The translations under genes and the position numbers were made by a program. This document shows positions 50,635 to 60,272 of a DNA stretch of 64,000 bases, piece after piece. Below the pieces are notes generated by a model that was not told the origin of the DNA, ran no database searches, and saw only the letters and a program-made list of their open reading frames with translations. The stretch lies in contig NC_007626.1 of NCBI RefSeq assembly GCF_000009985.1, forward strand, positions 62,001 through 126,000, written 5' to 3'. Position 1 is the first letter of the stretch. The number at the start of each line of letters is the position of its first letter. Source of the DNA: Paramagnetospirillum magneticum AMB-1. GTDB lineage: Bacteria; Pseudomonadota; Alphaproteobacteria; Rhodospirillales; Magnetospirillaceae.

Positions 50635-52548
50635 ATGTGGACGTCCATGAAACTGCCGCCGCTGTCGCGCGCCTATCTGGCTTTCGCTCACGATGTGTCC
50701 ATGGCGGCGCTGTCCTTCGTCATGGCGCTCTATCTTCGGCTCGGCGATGACACCTGGATCTGGTGGGACCGTCTCGATCTGGGCCTGGCCACTGCCCTGT
50801 TCACCCTGGTCGCCGCCTCGGTCTTTCTGTCGCAGCGGCTCTATCGCGGTGTCTGGCGGTATGCCTCGGTCAACGACCTGGTGGCGCTGACCCGGGCGGC
50901 GACACTGACCATCCTGGTCTTTCTCGCCCTGCTGTTCCTGACCACCCGGCTGCAGGCCCTGCCGCGCTCGGTGCTGCTGATCAATTGGTTCGTGCTGCTG
51001 GCCCTGCTGGGCGGGCCGCGCTTCATCTACAGAACCTTCAAGGATCACCATCGCAACCGCCGCCGCGCCCAGGGCGACCATGTGCGGGTGCCGGTCTTGC
51101 TGGTGGGGGCCGGCGACGAGGCCGAGCTGTTCATCCGTGCCGCCCATTCCCCCGACGCGGAATACCGGGCGGTGGGTCTGCTCAGCTCGCGCGGGGCGCG
51201 GGTGGGCCGTCATATCCACGGCATCGACGTTCTGGGCTCCACCGACGAGATGGGCGAGGTGGTGGCGGCGCTGAAGGCCAAGGGTCAGGCTCCGCAGCGT
51301 CTGGTCATCACCGACCATCGCCTGGACGGGTCCGAGGTGCGGCAGTTGCTCGACGACGCCGACCGCCTGGGCATGACCTTGGCCCGCATTCCCAGGATGA
51401 TGGACCTGAAGGATGGGGTGGAGGAGCGCGTCACCATGCGCCCCATCGCCGTCGAAGACCTGCTGGGCCGTCCCCAGGCAGTTCTCGATCGCGTCTCCAT
51501 GGAATCCATGATCAAGGGCCGCCGCGTGCTGGTCACCGGCGCCGGCGGGTCCATCGGCAGCGAGCTGGTGCGCCAGATCAGCGATTTCGGCCCGGCCTCG
51601 CTGGTGCTGTTCGAGGCCTGCGAGTTCAACCTCTATGCCATCGACCAGGAGATTTCCCTGCGCCAGCCGGGCATGGAGCTGGTGCCGCTGCTGGGTGACG
51701 TGCGCGATCCGGTGCGGGTGGGCGAGGCCATGGCGCGCTACCGGCCCGATCTGGTGTTCCACGCCGCTGCCCTCAAGCATGTGCCCATGGTCGAGTACAA
51801 TCCCGACGAAGGCATCCTGACCAATTGCGTCGGCACCCGTCTGGTGGCCGATGCCTGCCGCGCCAATGGCGTTTCCCTGATGGTGCAGATCTCCACCGAC
51901 AAGGCGGTCAATCCCACCAACGTCATGGGCGCTTCCAAGCGGGTGGCGGAGATGTACGCCCAGGCCCTGGATCTGGCCGAAAGCGACGGCGGCGGCACGC
52001 GCTTCGTCACAGTGCGCTTCGGCAACGTCCTGGGCTCCACCGGCTCGGTGGTGCCGCTGTTTCAGAAGCAGCTGGCCGAGGGTGGGCCGCTCACCGTCAC
52101 CCATCCCGACATGACCCGCTATTTCATGACGGTCCGCGAAGCGGTGGAGCTGGTGCTGCAGGCCTCTGCCTTCGGCATCGGCCACCCCGCCTATCGCGGC
52201 AAGATTTTCGTCCTCGACATGGGCGAGCCGGTCAAGATCGTCCATCTGGCCCGCCAGATGATCCGCCTGGCCGGGCTGCGCCCCGATGTGGACGTCAAGA
52301 TCACCTTCACCGGCCTGCGTCCCGGCGAAAAGCTGTTCGAGGAGCTGTTCCACGGCTCCGAGCCGACCATCCAGACCGAGATGCCCGGCATCCTGGTGGC
52401 CGAGCCCCGCGCCGCCGATGCGGCTGAACTTGGTGCCGCCATCGATGGCCTGGAGCAGGCATGCCGCCGCCACGACGCGGATTCCGCCCTTGCCGGCCTC
52501 GGCCGGCTGGTTCCCGAATACGCCGCCCATCCACCCCCCCCGAATTGA
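50635..52548 (+). CDS. Membrane-bound UDP-GlcNAc 4,6-dehydratase family (FlaA1/PglF/WbpM type)
   Basis: A 637-residue protein. The first 130 residues have four hydrophobic segments, then a Rossmann-like domain (VPVLLVGAGDEAEL) and the catalytic SDR domain with VLVTGAGGSIGSELVRQI, HAAALKHVPMVE and STDKAVNPTNVMGASKR. In this family Met replaces the usual catalytic Tyr, as seen here (MGASK). It removes water from UDP-GlcNAc to give the 4-keto-6-deoxy sugar, for bacillosamine-like or related sugars. Two starts are possible: this ATG, or the one at 50647 with better spacing to GGGGA. Confidence 0.9.
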   Translation: MWTSMKLPPLSRAYLAFAHDVSMAALSFVMALYLRLGDDTWIWWDRLDLGLATALFTLVAASVFLSQRLYRGVWRYASVNDLVALTRAATLTILVFLALLFLTTRLQALPRSVLLINWFVLLALLGGPRFIYRTFKDHHRNRRRAQGDHVRVPVLLVGAGDEAELFIRAAHSPDAEYRAVGLLSSRGARVGRHIHGIDVLGSTDEMGEVVAALKAKGQAPQRLVITDHRLDGSEVRQLLDDADRLGMTLARIPRMMDLKDGVEERVTMRPIAVEDLLGRPQAVLDRVSMESMIKGRRVLVTGAGGSIGSELVRQISDFGPASLVLFEACEFNLYAIDQEISLRQPGMELVPLLGDVRDPVRVGEAMARYRPDLVFHAAALKHVPMVEYNPDEGILTNCVGTRLVADACRANGVSLMVQISTDKAVNPTNVMGASKRVAEMYAQALDLAESDGGGTRFVTVRFGNVLGSTGSVVPLFQKQLAEGGPLTVTHPDMTRYFMTVREAVELVLQASAFGIGHPAYRGKIFVLDMGEPVKIVHLARQMIRLAGLRPDVDVKITFTGLRPGEKLFEELFHGSEPTIQTEMPGILVAEPRAADAAELGAAIDGLEQACRRHDADSALAGLGRLVPEYAAHPPPPN

Positions 52549-52573
52549 CCAAGCCCTCCGGAGAGCCTTTCCC

Positions 52574-54154
52574 ATGTCCGACATCCGCCCCGTCCGCCGC
52601 GCCCTGCTTTCGGTTTCCGACAAGACCGGCCTGATCGAATTCGCCCGCTTCCTGGCCAAGTCGGGCGTCGAACTGCTGTCCACCGGCGGCACCGCCAAGG
52701 CCATGCGCGATGCCGGCCTGCCGGTGATCGACGTGTCGGATTTCACCGGCTTCCCCGAGATGCTGGACGGCCGGGTCAAGACCCTGCATCCCAAGGTGCA
52801 TGGCGGCCTGCTGGGCATTCGCGGCAATGCCGAGCATGAAAAGGCCATGGCCGCCCACGGCATCAAGGAAATCGACCTCCTGGTGGTCAACCTCTATCCC
52901 TTCGAGGAGACGGTGGCCAAGGGCGCCGATTACGAGACCTGCGTCGAGAATATCGACATCGGTGGGCCCGCCATGATCCGCGCCGCCTCCAAGAACCATG
53001 ACTCGGTCACCGTGGTGGTCGACGTGGAGGATTACGCCGTGGTCAGCGCCGAGATGGAGGCCAACCAGTGCGGCACCACCCTGGGCCTCAGGAAGCGTCT
53101 GGCCGCCACCGCCTACGCCCGCACCGGAGCCTACGACGCCGCCATCAGTCAGTGGTTTGCGCGGGAGCTGGGCGACACCTTCCCGCGGCGCGTGGTGGTG
53201 GCGGGCGAGCTGAAGCAGTCGCTGCGCTATGGCGAGAACCCGCATCAGGCCGCCGCCTTCTACACCAACGGCTCGCCCCGCGCCGGCGTCGCCACGGCCA
53301 AGCAGCTGCAGGGCAAGGAGCTCAGCTACAACAACCTCAACGATACCGACGCCGCCTTCGAGCTGGCCGCCGAATTCGACCAGCCGGCCATCGCCATCAT
53401 CAAGCACGCCAATCCTTGCGGCGTGTCGGTGGGCACCGACCTGAAGAGCGCCTATCTGCGCGCCCTGGCCTGCGATCCGGTCTCGGCCTTCGGCGGCATC
53501 GTCGCCATGAACCGCCGCCTGGACAAGGTCACCGCCGAGGAGATCGCCAAGCTGTTCACCGAAGTGGTGATCGCCCCCGAGGCCGACGAGGACGCGGTGG
53601 CGGTGTTCGCCGCCAAGAAGAACCTGCGCCTGCTGGTCACCGGCGGCATGCCCGACCCCTCCGAGCCCGGCATGACGCTCCGCCCGGTGGCCGGCGGCTA
53701 TCTGTTCCAGACCAAGGATAACGGCCGGGTCATGCTGCCCGATCTCAAGGTGGTGACCAAGCGGGCGCCGACGGAGCGCGAGCTGGCCGACCTGCTGACC
53801 GCCTTCCGCATCTGCAAGCACGTCAAGTCCAACGCCATCATCTACGTCAAGGACGGCGCCACCGTGGGCATCGGCGCCGGCCAGATGAGCCGGGTGGATT
53901 CGTCGCGCATCGCCGCCTGGAAGGCCCAGGAGGCGGCCAATGCCGCCGGCCTGGCCGAGCCTCAGACCATCGGCTCGGTGGTGGCGTCGGACGCCTTCTT
54001 CCCCTTCGCCGACGGCCTGTTGGCGGCGGCGGCGGCGGGCGCCACGGCGGTGATCCAGCCGGGCGGCTCCATGCGCGACGCCGAGGTGATCGCCGCAGCC
54101 GACGAGAAGGGCCTAGCCATGGTCTTCACCGGCATGCGTCACTTCCGCCACTAA
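52574..54154 (+). CDS. purH: Bifunctional AICAR formyltransferase / IMP cyclohydrolase
   Basis: A 526-residue housekeeping enzyme for the last two steps of IMP synthesis in the cytosol. The N-terminal third is the IMP cyclohydrolase (LLSVSDKTGLIEFAR, STGGTAKAMRDAG, GRVKTLHPKVHGG). The rest is the AICAR transformylase (RYGENPHQAAAFY, IKHANPCGVS, then VASDAFFPFADG). Length and motifs are normal. The ATG follows GGAGAG. It has no link to glycan synthesis and may represent the chromosomal backbone. A strong hairpin follows its stop. Confidence 0.97.
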   Translation: MSDIRPVRRALLSVSDKTGLIEFARFLAKSGVELLSTGGTAKAMRDAGLPVIDVSDFTGFPEMLDGRVKTLHPKVHGGLLGIRGNAEHEKAMAAHGIKEIDLLVVNLYPFEETVAKGADYETCVENIDIGGPAMIRAASKNHDSVTVVVDVEDYAVVSAEMEANQCGTTLGLRKRLAATAYARTGAYDAAISQWFARELGDTFPRRVVVAGELKQSLRYGENPHQAAAFYTNGSPRAGVATAKQLQGKELSYNNLNDTDAAFELAAEFDQPAIAIIKHANPCGVSVGTDLKSAYLRALACDPVSAFGGIVAMNRRLDKVTAEEIAKLFTEVVIAPEADEDAVAVFAAKKNLRLLVTGGMPDPSEPGMTLRPVAGGYLFQTKDNGRVMLPDLKVVTKRAPTERELADLLTAFRICKHVKSNAIIYVKDGATVGIGAGQMSRVDSSRIAAWKAQEAANAAGLAEPQTIGSVVASDAFFPFADGLLAAAAAGATAVIQPGGSMRDAEVIAAADEKGLAMVFTGMRHFRH

Positions 54155-54167
54155 GGCTTTTGGGGCG

Positions 54168-54199
54168 CCCCGGCACGCCGCTGCAACAGCTTGCCGGGG
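54168..54199 (+). terminator. Nested hairpin after purH
   Basis: Outer arms CCCCGGCA (54168-54175) and TGCCGGGG (54192-54199) are perfectly complementary, and the loop contains a second stem GCTG-CAA-CAGC (54180-54190). It begins 14 bases after the purH stop and lies just before the next gene. No T-tract follows, so it may be an atypical terminator or an attenuator. Confidence 0.5.
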
Positions 54200-54220
54200 C
54201 CATGGAGTTCATCGCCGTCC

Positions 54221-55342
54221 ATGACCAGACGCCCCGACACCGTCCGCGTTCTGATCAATGCCCTGCACGCCAAATCGGGCGGCGGCGTCACCTATTTGCG
54301 GAATATCCTGCCCCATCTCGCTCGCCAGGAGGGATTGGAGTTGCACCTGCTGCTCCATGCCGATCAGGGCGAGACCATTGGCGAACTGCCGCCGGGAATT
54401 CATCTGCATGCGGTGACCTTCACCAACGGCTTCGGCCGCCGGTTGCTCTGGGAGCAGATGGCCCTGCCCGGCATGGCGCGCCGGCTGGGAATCGACGTCA
54501 CCTTTTCCCTGGCCAATTACGGCCCGCTCCTGGCGCCCCGTCCGGTGATCATGCTGCGTAATGCCCTGGGGGTATTCGGCCAGGAATATCGCCTGTCCAA
54601 GTGGCTGTATTGGGCGGGCCTGACGGCAGCGACCCTGGCCTCGCTGGTGGGGTGCCGGGCGGCCATCGCGGTGTCCGATTACGCCCGCCGCGCCATGGGA
54701 TTCGGCATTCCGGCCCTGTTCAAATCCAAGATCGCCGTCATCCACCATGGCGTTGACCGCCGCTTCACCCCTACCGACCAGCCAACGGAGCGGACGGAAG
54801 GGGCCTTGCTGGCCGTGTCGGACATCTACGTCCAAAAGAATTTTCATACCCTGATCCGAGCGGTGGCCCGGGTCAGGCAGACACACCCCACCCTTCGCCT
54901 GGACATCGCCGGACGGCTGGTGGATATGGAATATCATCAGGAATTGTCGCGGCTGGCCGGAGATTGCGGGGTGAGCGACTGCGTCCGCTTCCTGGGAAGC
55001 CGTACTCCGGACGAACTGGTTGCGCTGTACCGTGGCTGCGATGCTTTCGTCTTTCCCTCCACCGTGGAGACCTTCGGCAATCCCCTGGTCGAGGCGATGG
55101 CCTGCGGCACGCCGGTGATCTGCTCCAACAGCGCCGCCATGCCCGAAGTGGCGGGCGATGCCGCCTTGCTCATCGATCCCCTGGATGAGGCCGCCCTGGC
55201 GGCGGCCATTTCCCGCGTTCTCGACGAACCGGAACTGCGTGCCGATCTCATCCGGCGCTCCCTGGCTCGGGCCGCCGATTTTTCTTGGGAAAAGACCGGC
55301 GCCCTGACCGCCGCAATTCTGAGACGGGCAGCGGGCCGCTAG
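54221..55342 (+). CDS. Glycosyltransferase family 4 (GT-B fold)
   Basis: A 373-residue GT-B glycosyltransferase. It shows VLINALHAKSGGGVTYLRNI at the N-terminus, VSDYARRAM, HHGVDRRFTP and the C-terminal donor site FPSTVETFGNPLVEAMACG with the two catalytic-site Glu (E..F....E). Typical family members add mannose, glucose or rhamnose from NDP-sugars. The ATG is in frame with an earlier start at 54191 that would read through the hairpin region. It converges on the wecB-like gene ten bases downstream. Confidence 0.88.
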   Translation: MTRRPDTVRVLINALHAKSGGGVTYLRNILPHLARQEGLELHLLLHADQGETIGELPPGIHLHAVTFTNGFGRRLLWEQMALPGMARRLGIDVTFSLANYGPLLAPRPVIMLRNALGVFGQEYRLSKWLYWAGLTAATLASLVGCRAAIAVSDYARRAMGFGIPALFKSKIAVIHHGVDRRFTPTDQPTERTEGALLAVSDIYVQKNFHTLIRAVARVRQTHPTLRLDIAGRLVDMEYHQELSRLAGDCGVSDCVRFLGSRTPDELVALYRGCDAFVFPSTVETFGNPLVEAMACGTPVICSNSAAMPEVAGDAALLIDPLDEAALAAAISRVLDEPELRADLIRRSLARAADFSWEKTGALTAAILRRAAGR

Positions 55343-55352
55343 CCCTTTCCGT

Positions 55353-56456
55353 TCAGCGCAGGTGTTGGTACAGGATCGAGGCGATGCGCTCGCTCGCCTT
55401 GCCATCCCAGAATTCGGGAATCCGGCCGGTCTTGCCGCCGCTGGCCAGGACGTCGCGCCAAGCGGCCAACAACAGGGCGGGATCGGTGCCCACCACCGTG
55501 TTGGTCCCCTCGCTGACCGTGATGGGGCGTTCGGTATTCTCGCGCACCGTGATGCAGGGAACGCCCAGCGCGGTGGTTTCCTCCTGCACTCCGCCCGAAT
55601 CGGTGATGACCAGCCGCGCCCCGGCCATCAGCCCCAGCATCTCCAGATAGCCGGCGGGTGGCAACAGCACCGTCCGGGCATTGTCCAGACGATCCATCAG
55701 CCCGGCCGCCTCAATCCTCGCCCGGGTGCGCGGATGGATGGGGAACACCAGCGGCGTCTGGCGGGCGATTTCGGCCAAGCCGCCGAGCAGCCTGGCCAGC
55801 ACCACGGGATCGTCCACATTGGACGGCCGGTGCAGGGTCACCAGGGCGTAGCCCGTGCGGAAATCCGCTCCCACTGCCTCCAGGGTGGCGGTGGCCGGGA
55901 CGGCGCGGGGCCGATTCATGACCAGGGTATCGATCATGACATTGCCGACGAAGTGAACCCGGGCCGGATCAATGCCTTCGCGGGTCAGATTGGCCAGGGC
56001 GTCACGCTCGGTTGTGAACAGCAGATCGGAAATCTGATCGGTCAGAACCCGGTTGATTTCCTCGGGCATGGCGCGGTCATAGGAACGCAGGCCGGCTTCC
56101 ACATGGACCACCGTCACTCCCTTCTTGGCAGCGACCAGGGCGCAGGCGATGGTGGAGTTCACATCGCCCACCACCAGCAGGGCCTGGGGCGCCAGATCGT
56201 CCAGCACGGGTTCGAAGCGCCGCATGATCTCGGCAGTCTGCTGGGCGTGGCTTCCCGAGCCCACTTCCAGGTTCACGTCCGGCCGCGGCAGGCCCAGATC
56301 GGCGAAGAACCGGTCGTTCATGGCCTCGTCGTAATGCTGGCCGGTATGGACCAGGGGGGCCGCCATGCCCGCCCCCTTCAAGGCGCGGATGACCGGCCCG
56401 ATCTTCATGAAATTGGGCCGGGCGCCGACGACGCACAAAACCTTGGGAGCGGCCAT
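55353..56456 (-). CDS. wecB: UDP-N-acetylglucosamine 2-epimerase (non-hydrolysing, WecB-like)
   Basis: A 367-residue epimerase giving UDP-ManNAc. It shows VVGARPNFMKIGPVIRAL, HTGQHYDEAMNDRFF, VVGDVNST, HVEAGLRSYDRAMPEEINR, TLHRPSNVDD and ITDSGGVQEETTALG. This differs from the LegG-type hydrolysing enzyme in the window. The ATG eight bases after GAGGG is preferred over a GTG nine bases upstream. It is the last gene of the minus-strand operon with the SIS, ligase and AsnB-like genes. Confidence 0.94.
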   Translation of the reverse strand: MAAPKVLCVVGARPNFMKIGPVIRALKGAGMAAPLVHTGQHYDEAMNDRFFADLGLPRPDVNLEVGSGSHAQQTAEIMRRFEPVLDDLAPQALLVVGDVNSTIACALVAAKKGVTVVHVEAGLRSYDRAMPEEINRVLTDQISDLLFTTERDALANLTREGIDPARVHFVGNVMIDTLVMNRPRAVPATATLEAVGADFRTGYALVTLHRPSNVDDPVVLARLLGGLAEIARQTPLVFPIHPRTRARIEAAGLMDRLDNARTVLLPPAGYLEMLGLMAGARLVITDSGGVQEETTALGVPCITVRENTERPITVSEGTNTVVGTDPALLLAAWRDVLASGGKTGRIPEFWDGKASERIASILYQHLR

Positions 56457-56467
56457 GGCCGACACCC

Positions 56468-57088
56468 TCAGAACCGGCGCTGGGCGATCAGATCACCCGG
56501 CATATGGCTCATGCGGATATACTGGGCCAGAACATGCATCAGCGCCTGATGGCAGTCTTCCACCACGCCGTAATTGTCGGCTTCCACATGCAGGGCCACG
56601 TCGGCCAGATCTCGCGTCCGTCCGCCCTCGAAGCCGGTCAGCGCAATGCTCTTCATGCCGATCTCACGGGCCTTGAGAATGGCGCGCGTCACGTTTTCCG
56701 AATTGCCCGACGAACTGATGGTGATCAGCACGTCGCCTCGGCGGCCAAGCAGGCCCACCTGATAGGAAAATACCTCCGCATAGTCGATGTCGTTGGCGAT
56801 GGCGGTCAACATCTCCACCGTTGCCGACAGAGAGTGGACGCGGGGCTTCAGGCCGGTGTCGGTGCACACACCTTTGGTGTGGTCGCAGACCAGATGATTG
56901 GAGATGGCGGCAGATCCGCCATTGCCGCAGGAATAGAGCTGGGCATCAGCCGCCAGCGCCTCGCTCAGGAGCTTCGCCGCCGCCGCAAGGTGGTCACGAG
57001 ACACGGTCGCCAGGGCGCGGTTCACCTGCTCGGCGTAGGCGTCCAGAAAGCCGCCGATATTGGGAAAGCCTTGATCGGGAAAACTCAT
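56468..57088 (-). CDS. SIS-domain phosphosugar isomerase (GmhA-like)
   Basis: A 206-residue SIS protein with SCGNGGSAAISNHLVCDHTK (GmhA-type sugar-phosphate site), ISSSGNSENVTRAIL and a late GVVEDCHQALMHVLAQ, as in sedoheptulose-7-phosphate isomerases. It could feed a heptose route with the HldE-like enzyme. The ATG lies six bases after the stop of the upstream ligase gene, with TAGG nearby; the frame is open further upstream but only inside that gene. It precedes wecB by eleven bases. Confidence 0.87.
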   Translation of the reverse strand: MSFPDQGFPNIGGFLDAYAEQVNRALATVSRDHLAAAAKLLSEALAADAQLYSCGNGGSAAISNHLVCDHTKGVCTDTGLKPRVHSLSATVEMLTAIANDIDYAEVFSYQVGLLGRRGDVLITISSSGNSENVTRAILKAREIGMKSIALTGFEGGRTRDLADVALHVEADNYGVVEDCHQALMHVLAQYIRMSHMPGDLIAQRRF

Positions 57089-57093
57089 ATGAC

Positions 57094-58392
57094 CTACTCG
57101 TCTCGCATTTGACTGGGCGACAATAGGGGTGCCAAGGCGGTGGCCCAAGCCGCCAGAAACCACATGGTGCACTGCCACCAGCTTTGCCAGAAGCCAAAGC
57201 TGACCGATGAAACGACGCAAGCCCCCACCAGCAGGGCACCGCCGCAGACCGCCATGGCCGGCGACTGCCTCGGGCCGACGGCCAGCCATCCCAGGCGCGC
57301 CAGCAGGACGGCAAATAATAGGGCACCGACACCCCCCAGTTCCAGCCACCATTGCAACACAGCGTTATGGGGGTGAAGGGGCAGGTGCTGTTCGGCGACC
57401 TCGGCTCGGCTGCTACCGTCGCTGCCGTGCCGGAACTCGAAATAGACGATCTCGTCATCCTCGCCGCCGGGAATGGCACGGGCGGAATCCATCCCCCAGC
57501 CGAGAACAGGACGCTCGAAGATGCGATCGGTCACGAAGCCCCAAATGGTCAGGCGATGGTGGGAGGAATAGGGGACGAAAGCCCAATTGGCGCTGACCTG
57601 CGGCGGGGGCAACATCCGGGTCCCGAGGGGAATGAACACCACCAGGGCGGCAAGAAAGGCGCCCACGGTGATGCCGAGCAGCCTCGATGGTTTGCGGAAC
57701 AGGGCCAGGGCCGCCAGTTCGATTCCCAGCAGAACCTTTGCCGCAAGGGCCTTGGATATGATCATCATCGTCACGACGGGTATTCCGGTCGCCGCCAGCT
57801 GACGCTGCCGCCTTTCGACCCAAAGGAGCGCCATGGCAGGAAGCGCGGCGAGCGCCGTAACGCAAACGCCTCGATTGAAGACCTGAATCGAAACCCAGTA
57901 ATATGGCAGGAGATCCCGATTTTGCATCGCTCTCAATAGAGCTTCCAGACGCCGGCCGCTCACCAACCCGATCACGAACAGCCCCATGCCGAGGACGATG
58001 CCGATCATCAGGGCGGCACCGACCTTTGCAGCGGCCTGCGATCGCAACCGCTTGGCGGCGCCAATCAGGATGACGCCGCCAAGCGTGTTCAGCGCCAGTT
58101 GCGCTGCCGCCAACAAGGAGCGGGCCGGGTCGACGGCCCACAGGGCGGTCAGCCCCGCCCAGCCGCAGATCATGCAGAGAATGAGCCCCAGAAAGCGGGG
58201 AAAAGCCGTCCAGAGACGCTGACGCCATTCCAGAAGCAGAATCCCAAGGACAGTGGCGATAAACAGCGGGGCCATGCCCAACGGCGCCAGCATGCCGATG
58301 CCGGGGGCAACCAGCGCCGCCAGGGCCAGGATATGGGAGGCATCCCAGGGGCTTGCCATCGCCCGCCGTATTTTGCCGACGATCTCCATCAT
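57094..58392 (-). CDS. O-antigen ligase/polymerase-like membrane protein
   Basis: A 432-residue polytopic protein with about ten hydrophobic segments. The large periplasmic loop has the Wzy/WaaL-type motif ERPVLGWGMDSARAIP and a later LHPHNAVLQWWLELGG. Members link polysaccharide to lipid A core or to protein, or polymerise O-units; the two roles cannot be separated by sequence. The ATG overlaps the stop of the AsnB-like gene (ATGA). It is the only ligase/polymerase candidate in the window. Confidence 0.85.
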   Translation of the reverse strand: MMEIVGKIRRAMASPWDASHILALAALVAPGIGMLAPLGMAPLFIATVLGILLLEWRQRLWTAFPRFLGLILCMICGWAGLTALWAVDPARSLLAAAQLALNTLGGVILIGAAKRLRSQAAAKVGAALMIGIVLGMGLFVIGLVSGRRLEALLRAMQNRDLLPYYWVSIQVFNRGVCVTALAALPAMALLWVERRQRQLAATGIPVVTMMIISKALAAKVLLGIELAALALFRKPSRLLGITVGAFLAALVVFIPLGTRMLPPPQVSANWAFVPYSSHHRLTIWGFVTDRIFERPVLGWGMDSARAIPGGEDDEIVYFEFRHGSDGSSRAEVAEQHLPLHPHNAVLQWWLELGGVGALLFAVLLARLGWLAVGPRQSPAMAVCGGALLVGACVVSSVSFGFWQSWWQCTMWFLAAWATALAPLLSPSQMRDE

Positions 58393-60272
58393 GCCCCCGC
58401 CCCGATTGCGGTGGCAGGAACGGGCTGCAAGCCGCGTTCCCAGGCGTCAAGCACCAGCAGCGACCAGATTTTCAGGGAATGGTCCCGCCGTCCGCCGGCC
58501 TGCTCGGCCAGCACGGCCGCCACGGCGGGTGCGGCCAGGCCCAGTTCCTCCAGCCGCTTCGGCGTCAGGCGCTCGGCCACCATGGCCTTCAGAGGCCCTT
58601 GCAGCCACATGCCCAGCGGCGGATTGAAGCCCAGCTTGGGCCGGTCGACGATGGCGCGCGGCAGCAGCTTGCGGGCCACGGCGCGCAGAAGGGTCTTCTT
58701 GCCCTCGGCGAAGCGCAAGGACGCATCCAACCGTCCCGCCGCCTCGATCACCCGGTGATCCAGCAGCGGCAGCCGCAATTCCAGGGCGTGATTCATGCTC
58801 ATGGCGTCGCCATAGGCCAGCAGATTGCCGGGCAGGAAGGTGGCCAGGTCGGTTTCCTGCATGGCGTCCAGAGCGTTCTCCGACACCACCTCGCCATAGC
58901 GCGCCGCGATGGGGCTGGCGGGAGTCCGGGCGAGGCGCAACAGCTCGCGGCGTTCGGCGGGCGAAAAATACTCCACCCAGGCGGCGTAGGTTTCCGCCCC
59001 GTCCAGCCCGGTGCTGGCCAGGAATTCCCGGGCCCGGCGCCAGGCGTGGCGGCCGTCGCTGCGCTCGGGGATCATACGGGCCAGGGGCGCCAGCAGATTG
59101 CGGCGCAGGACACCGGGCAGCAGCCGCACCCTCTCGGCCAGCAATCCGCCCTGATAGCGGGGATAGCCGGCGAACACCTCGTCGCCGCCGTCGCCCACCA
59201 GGGCGACGGTGACATGCTGGCGCGCCAGGCGCGACAGATCGCCGATCAAAAGGGCGGTGGGATTGCCGAAGGGCTCGCCGAACCGCTCGATCATGGTGTC
59301 CAGGCCATCGGCCAGACCGGACGAGGCGGGCAGTTCCACATGACGGCTGCCCACATGGGCGGCCACCTGGGCGGCAGCCTCGCGCTCGTCGTAATGAACT
59401 TCGTCGAAGGTCATGGTGAAGGTGCGCACCGGATCGGCGGCGCCCTCGGCCATCAGGGCGGCCACCACCGAGGAATCGATGCCGCCCGACAGGAAGCAGC
59501 CCACCTGCACGTCCGAGACCAGGCAATCCTTCACCGCCCGACGCAGCACCGGCAGCAGTTCCTCCACCGCCTCGTCCTGGCCGGGCCGGCGGCCGCCGCC
59601 ATAGATCGGACGCCACCACACGCCGATAGTCGCCGCCTTGCCCGGACTCCAGCTCAGCCACGAGCCGGGCGGCAGTTTACGAATCCCGGCATGGATGGTG
59701 CGGGGCGCCGGAACGTAGAGACAGGCGAGGTACTCGGACAGAGCCTCGCGGTCCAGGGACAGATCGATGCCCGGCACGGCGCGCAGGGCGTGAATCTCCG
59801 AGGCGAAGGCGAGACCGCCGCCCGGCAGCGCCGCCCAGACCAGGGGCTTGATCCCCACCCGGTCGCGGGCCAGCAGCAATTGCCGCGTCTGGCGGTCCCA
59901 CAGGGCAAAGGCGAACATGCCCACCAGCCTCGGCAGGCATTCAACGCCGTCCCGCATCAGCAGGCGCAGCAGAACCTCGGTGTCGCTGGCGCTGGTGAAA
60001 TGCTCGCCCACCGCCTCCAACTCCGCCCGAAGTTGGGCATGGTTGTAGATTTCGCCGTTATAGGCCAGGACCCAGCGGCCGCAGGGCGAGACCATGGGCT
60101 GGGCGCCGGCCTGGGAGAGGTCGATCACCGCCAGCCGGGCGTGAACCAGACCCATGCCGCTGTCCGGCTCGGTCCAACGGCCCTGGCCGTCCGGGCCGCG
60201 ATGGGCCAGACGCGCCAGCAGGCCCGCCAGGATGGCGGGCTGGGCAGCGGTGGTTCCGGCGATGCCGCACAT
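58389..60272 (-). CDS. asnB: Asparagine-synthase-like glutamine amidotransferase
   Basis: A 627-residue enzyme. The N-terminal Ntn glutaminase begins MCGIAG with the catalytic Cys2 and continues HRGPDGQG and YNGEIYNHA. The C-terminal synthetase domain has the PP-loop SGGIDSSVVAAL and VGDGGDEVFAGYPRY. In glycan clusters such proteins often amidate sugar acids rather than aspartate; its position in an operon with a polymerase supports that. AAGGA precedes the ATG at eight bases. The next gene, on the other strand, starts 140 bases away. Confidence 0.92.
   Translation of the reverse strand: MCGIAGTTAAQPAILAGLLARLAHRGPDGQGRWTEPDSGMGLVHARLAVIDLSQAGAQPMVSPCGRWVLAYNGEIYNHAQLRAELEAVGEHFTSASDTEVLLRLLMRDGVECLPRLVGMFAFALWDRQTRQLLLARDRVGIKPLVWAALPGGGLAFASEIHALRAVPGIDLSLDREALSEYLACLYVPAPRTIHAGIRKLPPGSWLSWSPGKAATIGVWWRPIYGGGRRPGQDEAVEELLPVLRRAVKDCLVSDVQVGCFLSGGIDSSVVAALMAEGAADPVRTFTMTFDEVHYDEREAAAQVAAHVGSRHVELPASSGLADGLDTMIERFGEPFGNPTALLIGDLSRLARQHVTVALVGDGGDEVFAGYPRYQGGLLAERVRLLPGVLRRNLLAPLARMIPERSDGRHAWRRAREFLASTGLDGAETYAAWVEYFSPAERRELLRLARTPASPIAARYGEVVSENALDAMQETDLATFLPGNLLAYGDAMSMNHALELRLPLLDHRVIEAAGRLDASLRFAEGKKTLLRAVARKLLPRAIVDRPKLGFNPPLGMWLQGPLKAMVAERLTPKRLEELGLAAPAVAAVLAEQAGGRRDHSLKIWSLLVLDAWERGLQPVPATAIGAGA

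Noticed and set aside
50500..52890. Long open frame on the minus strand opposite the membrane dehydratase
   Set aside because: Its translation is rich in His, Gln, Gly and Ala with no family motif, typical of antisense frames in GC-rich genes. The + strand carries a full FlaA1/PglF protein.
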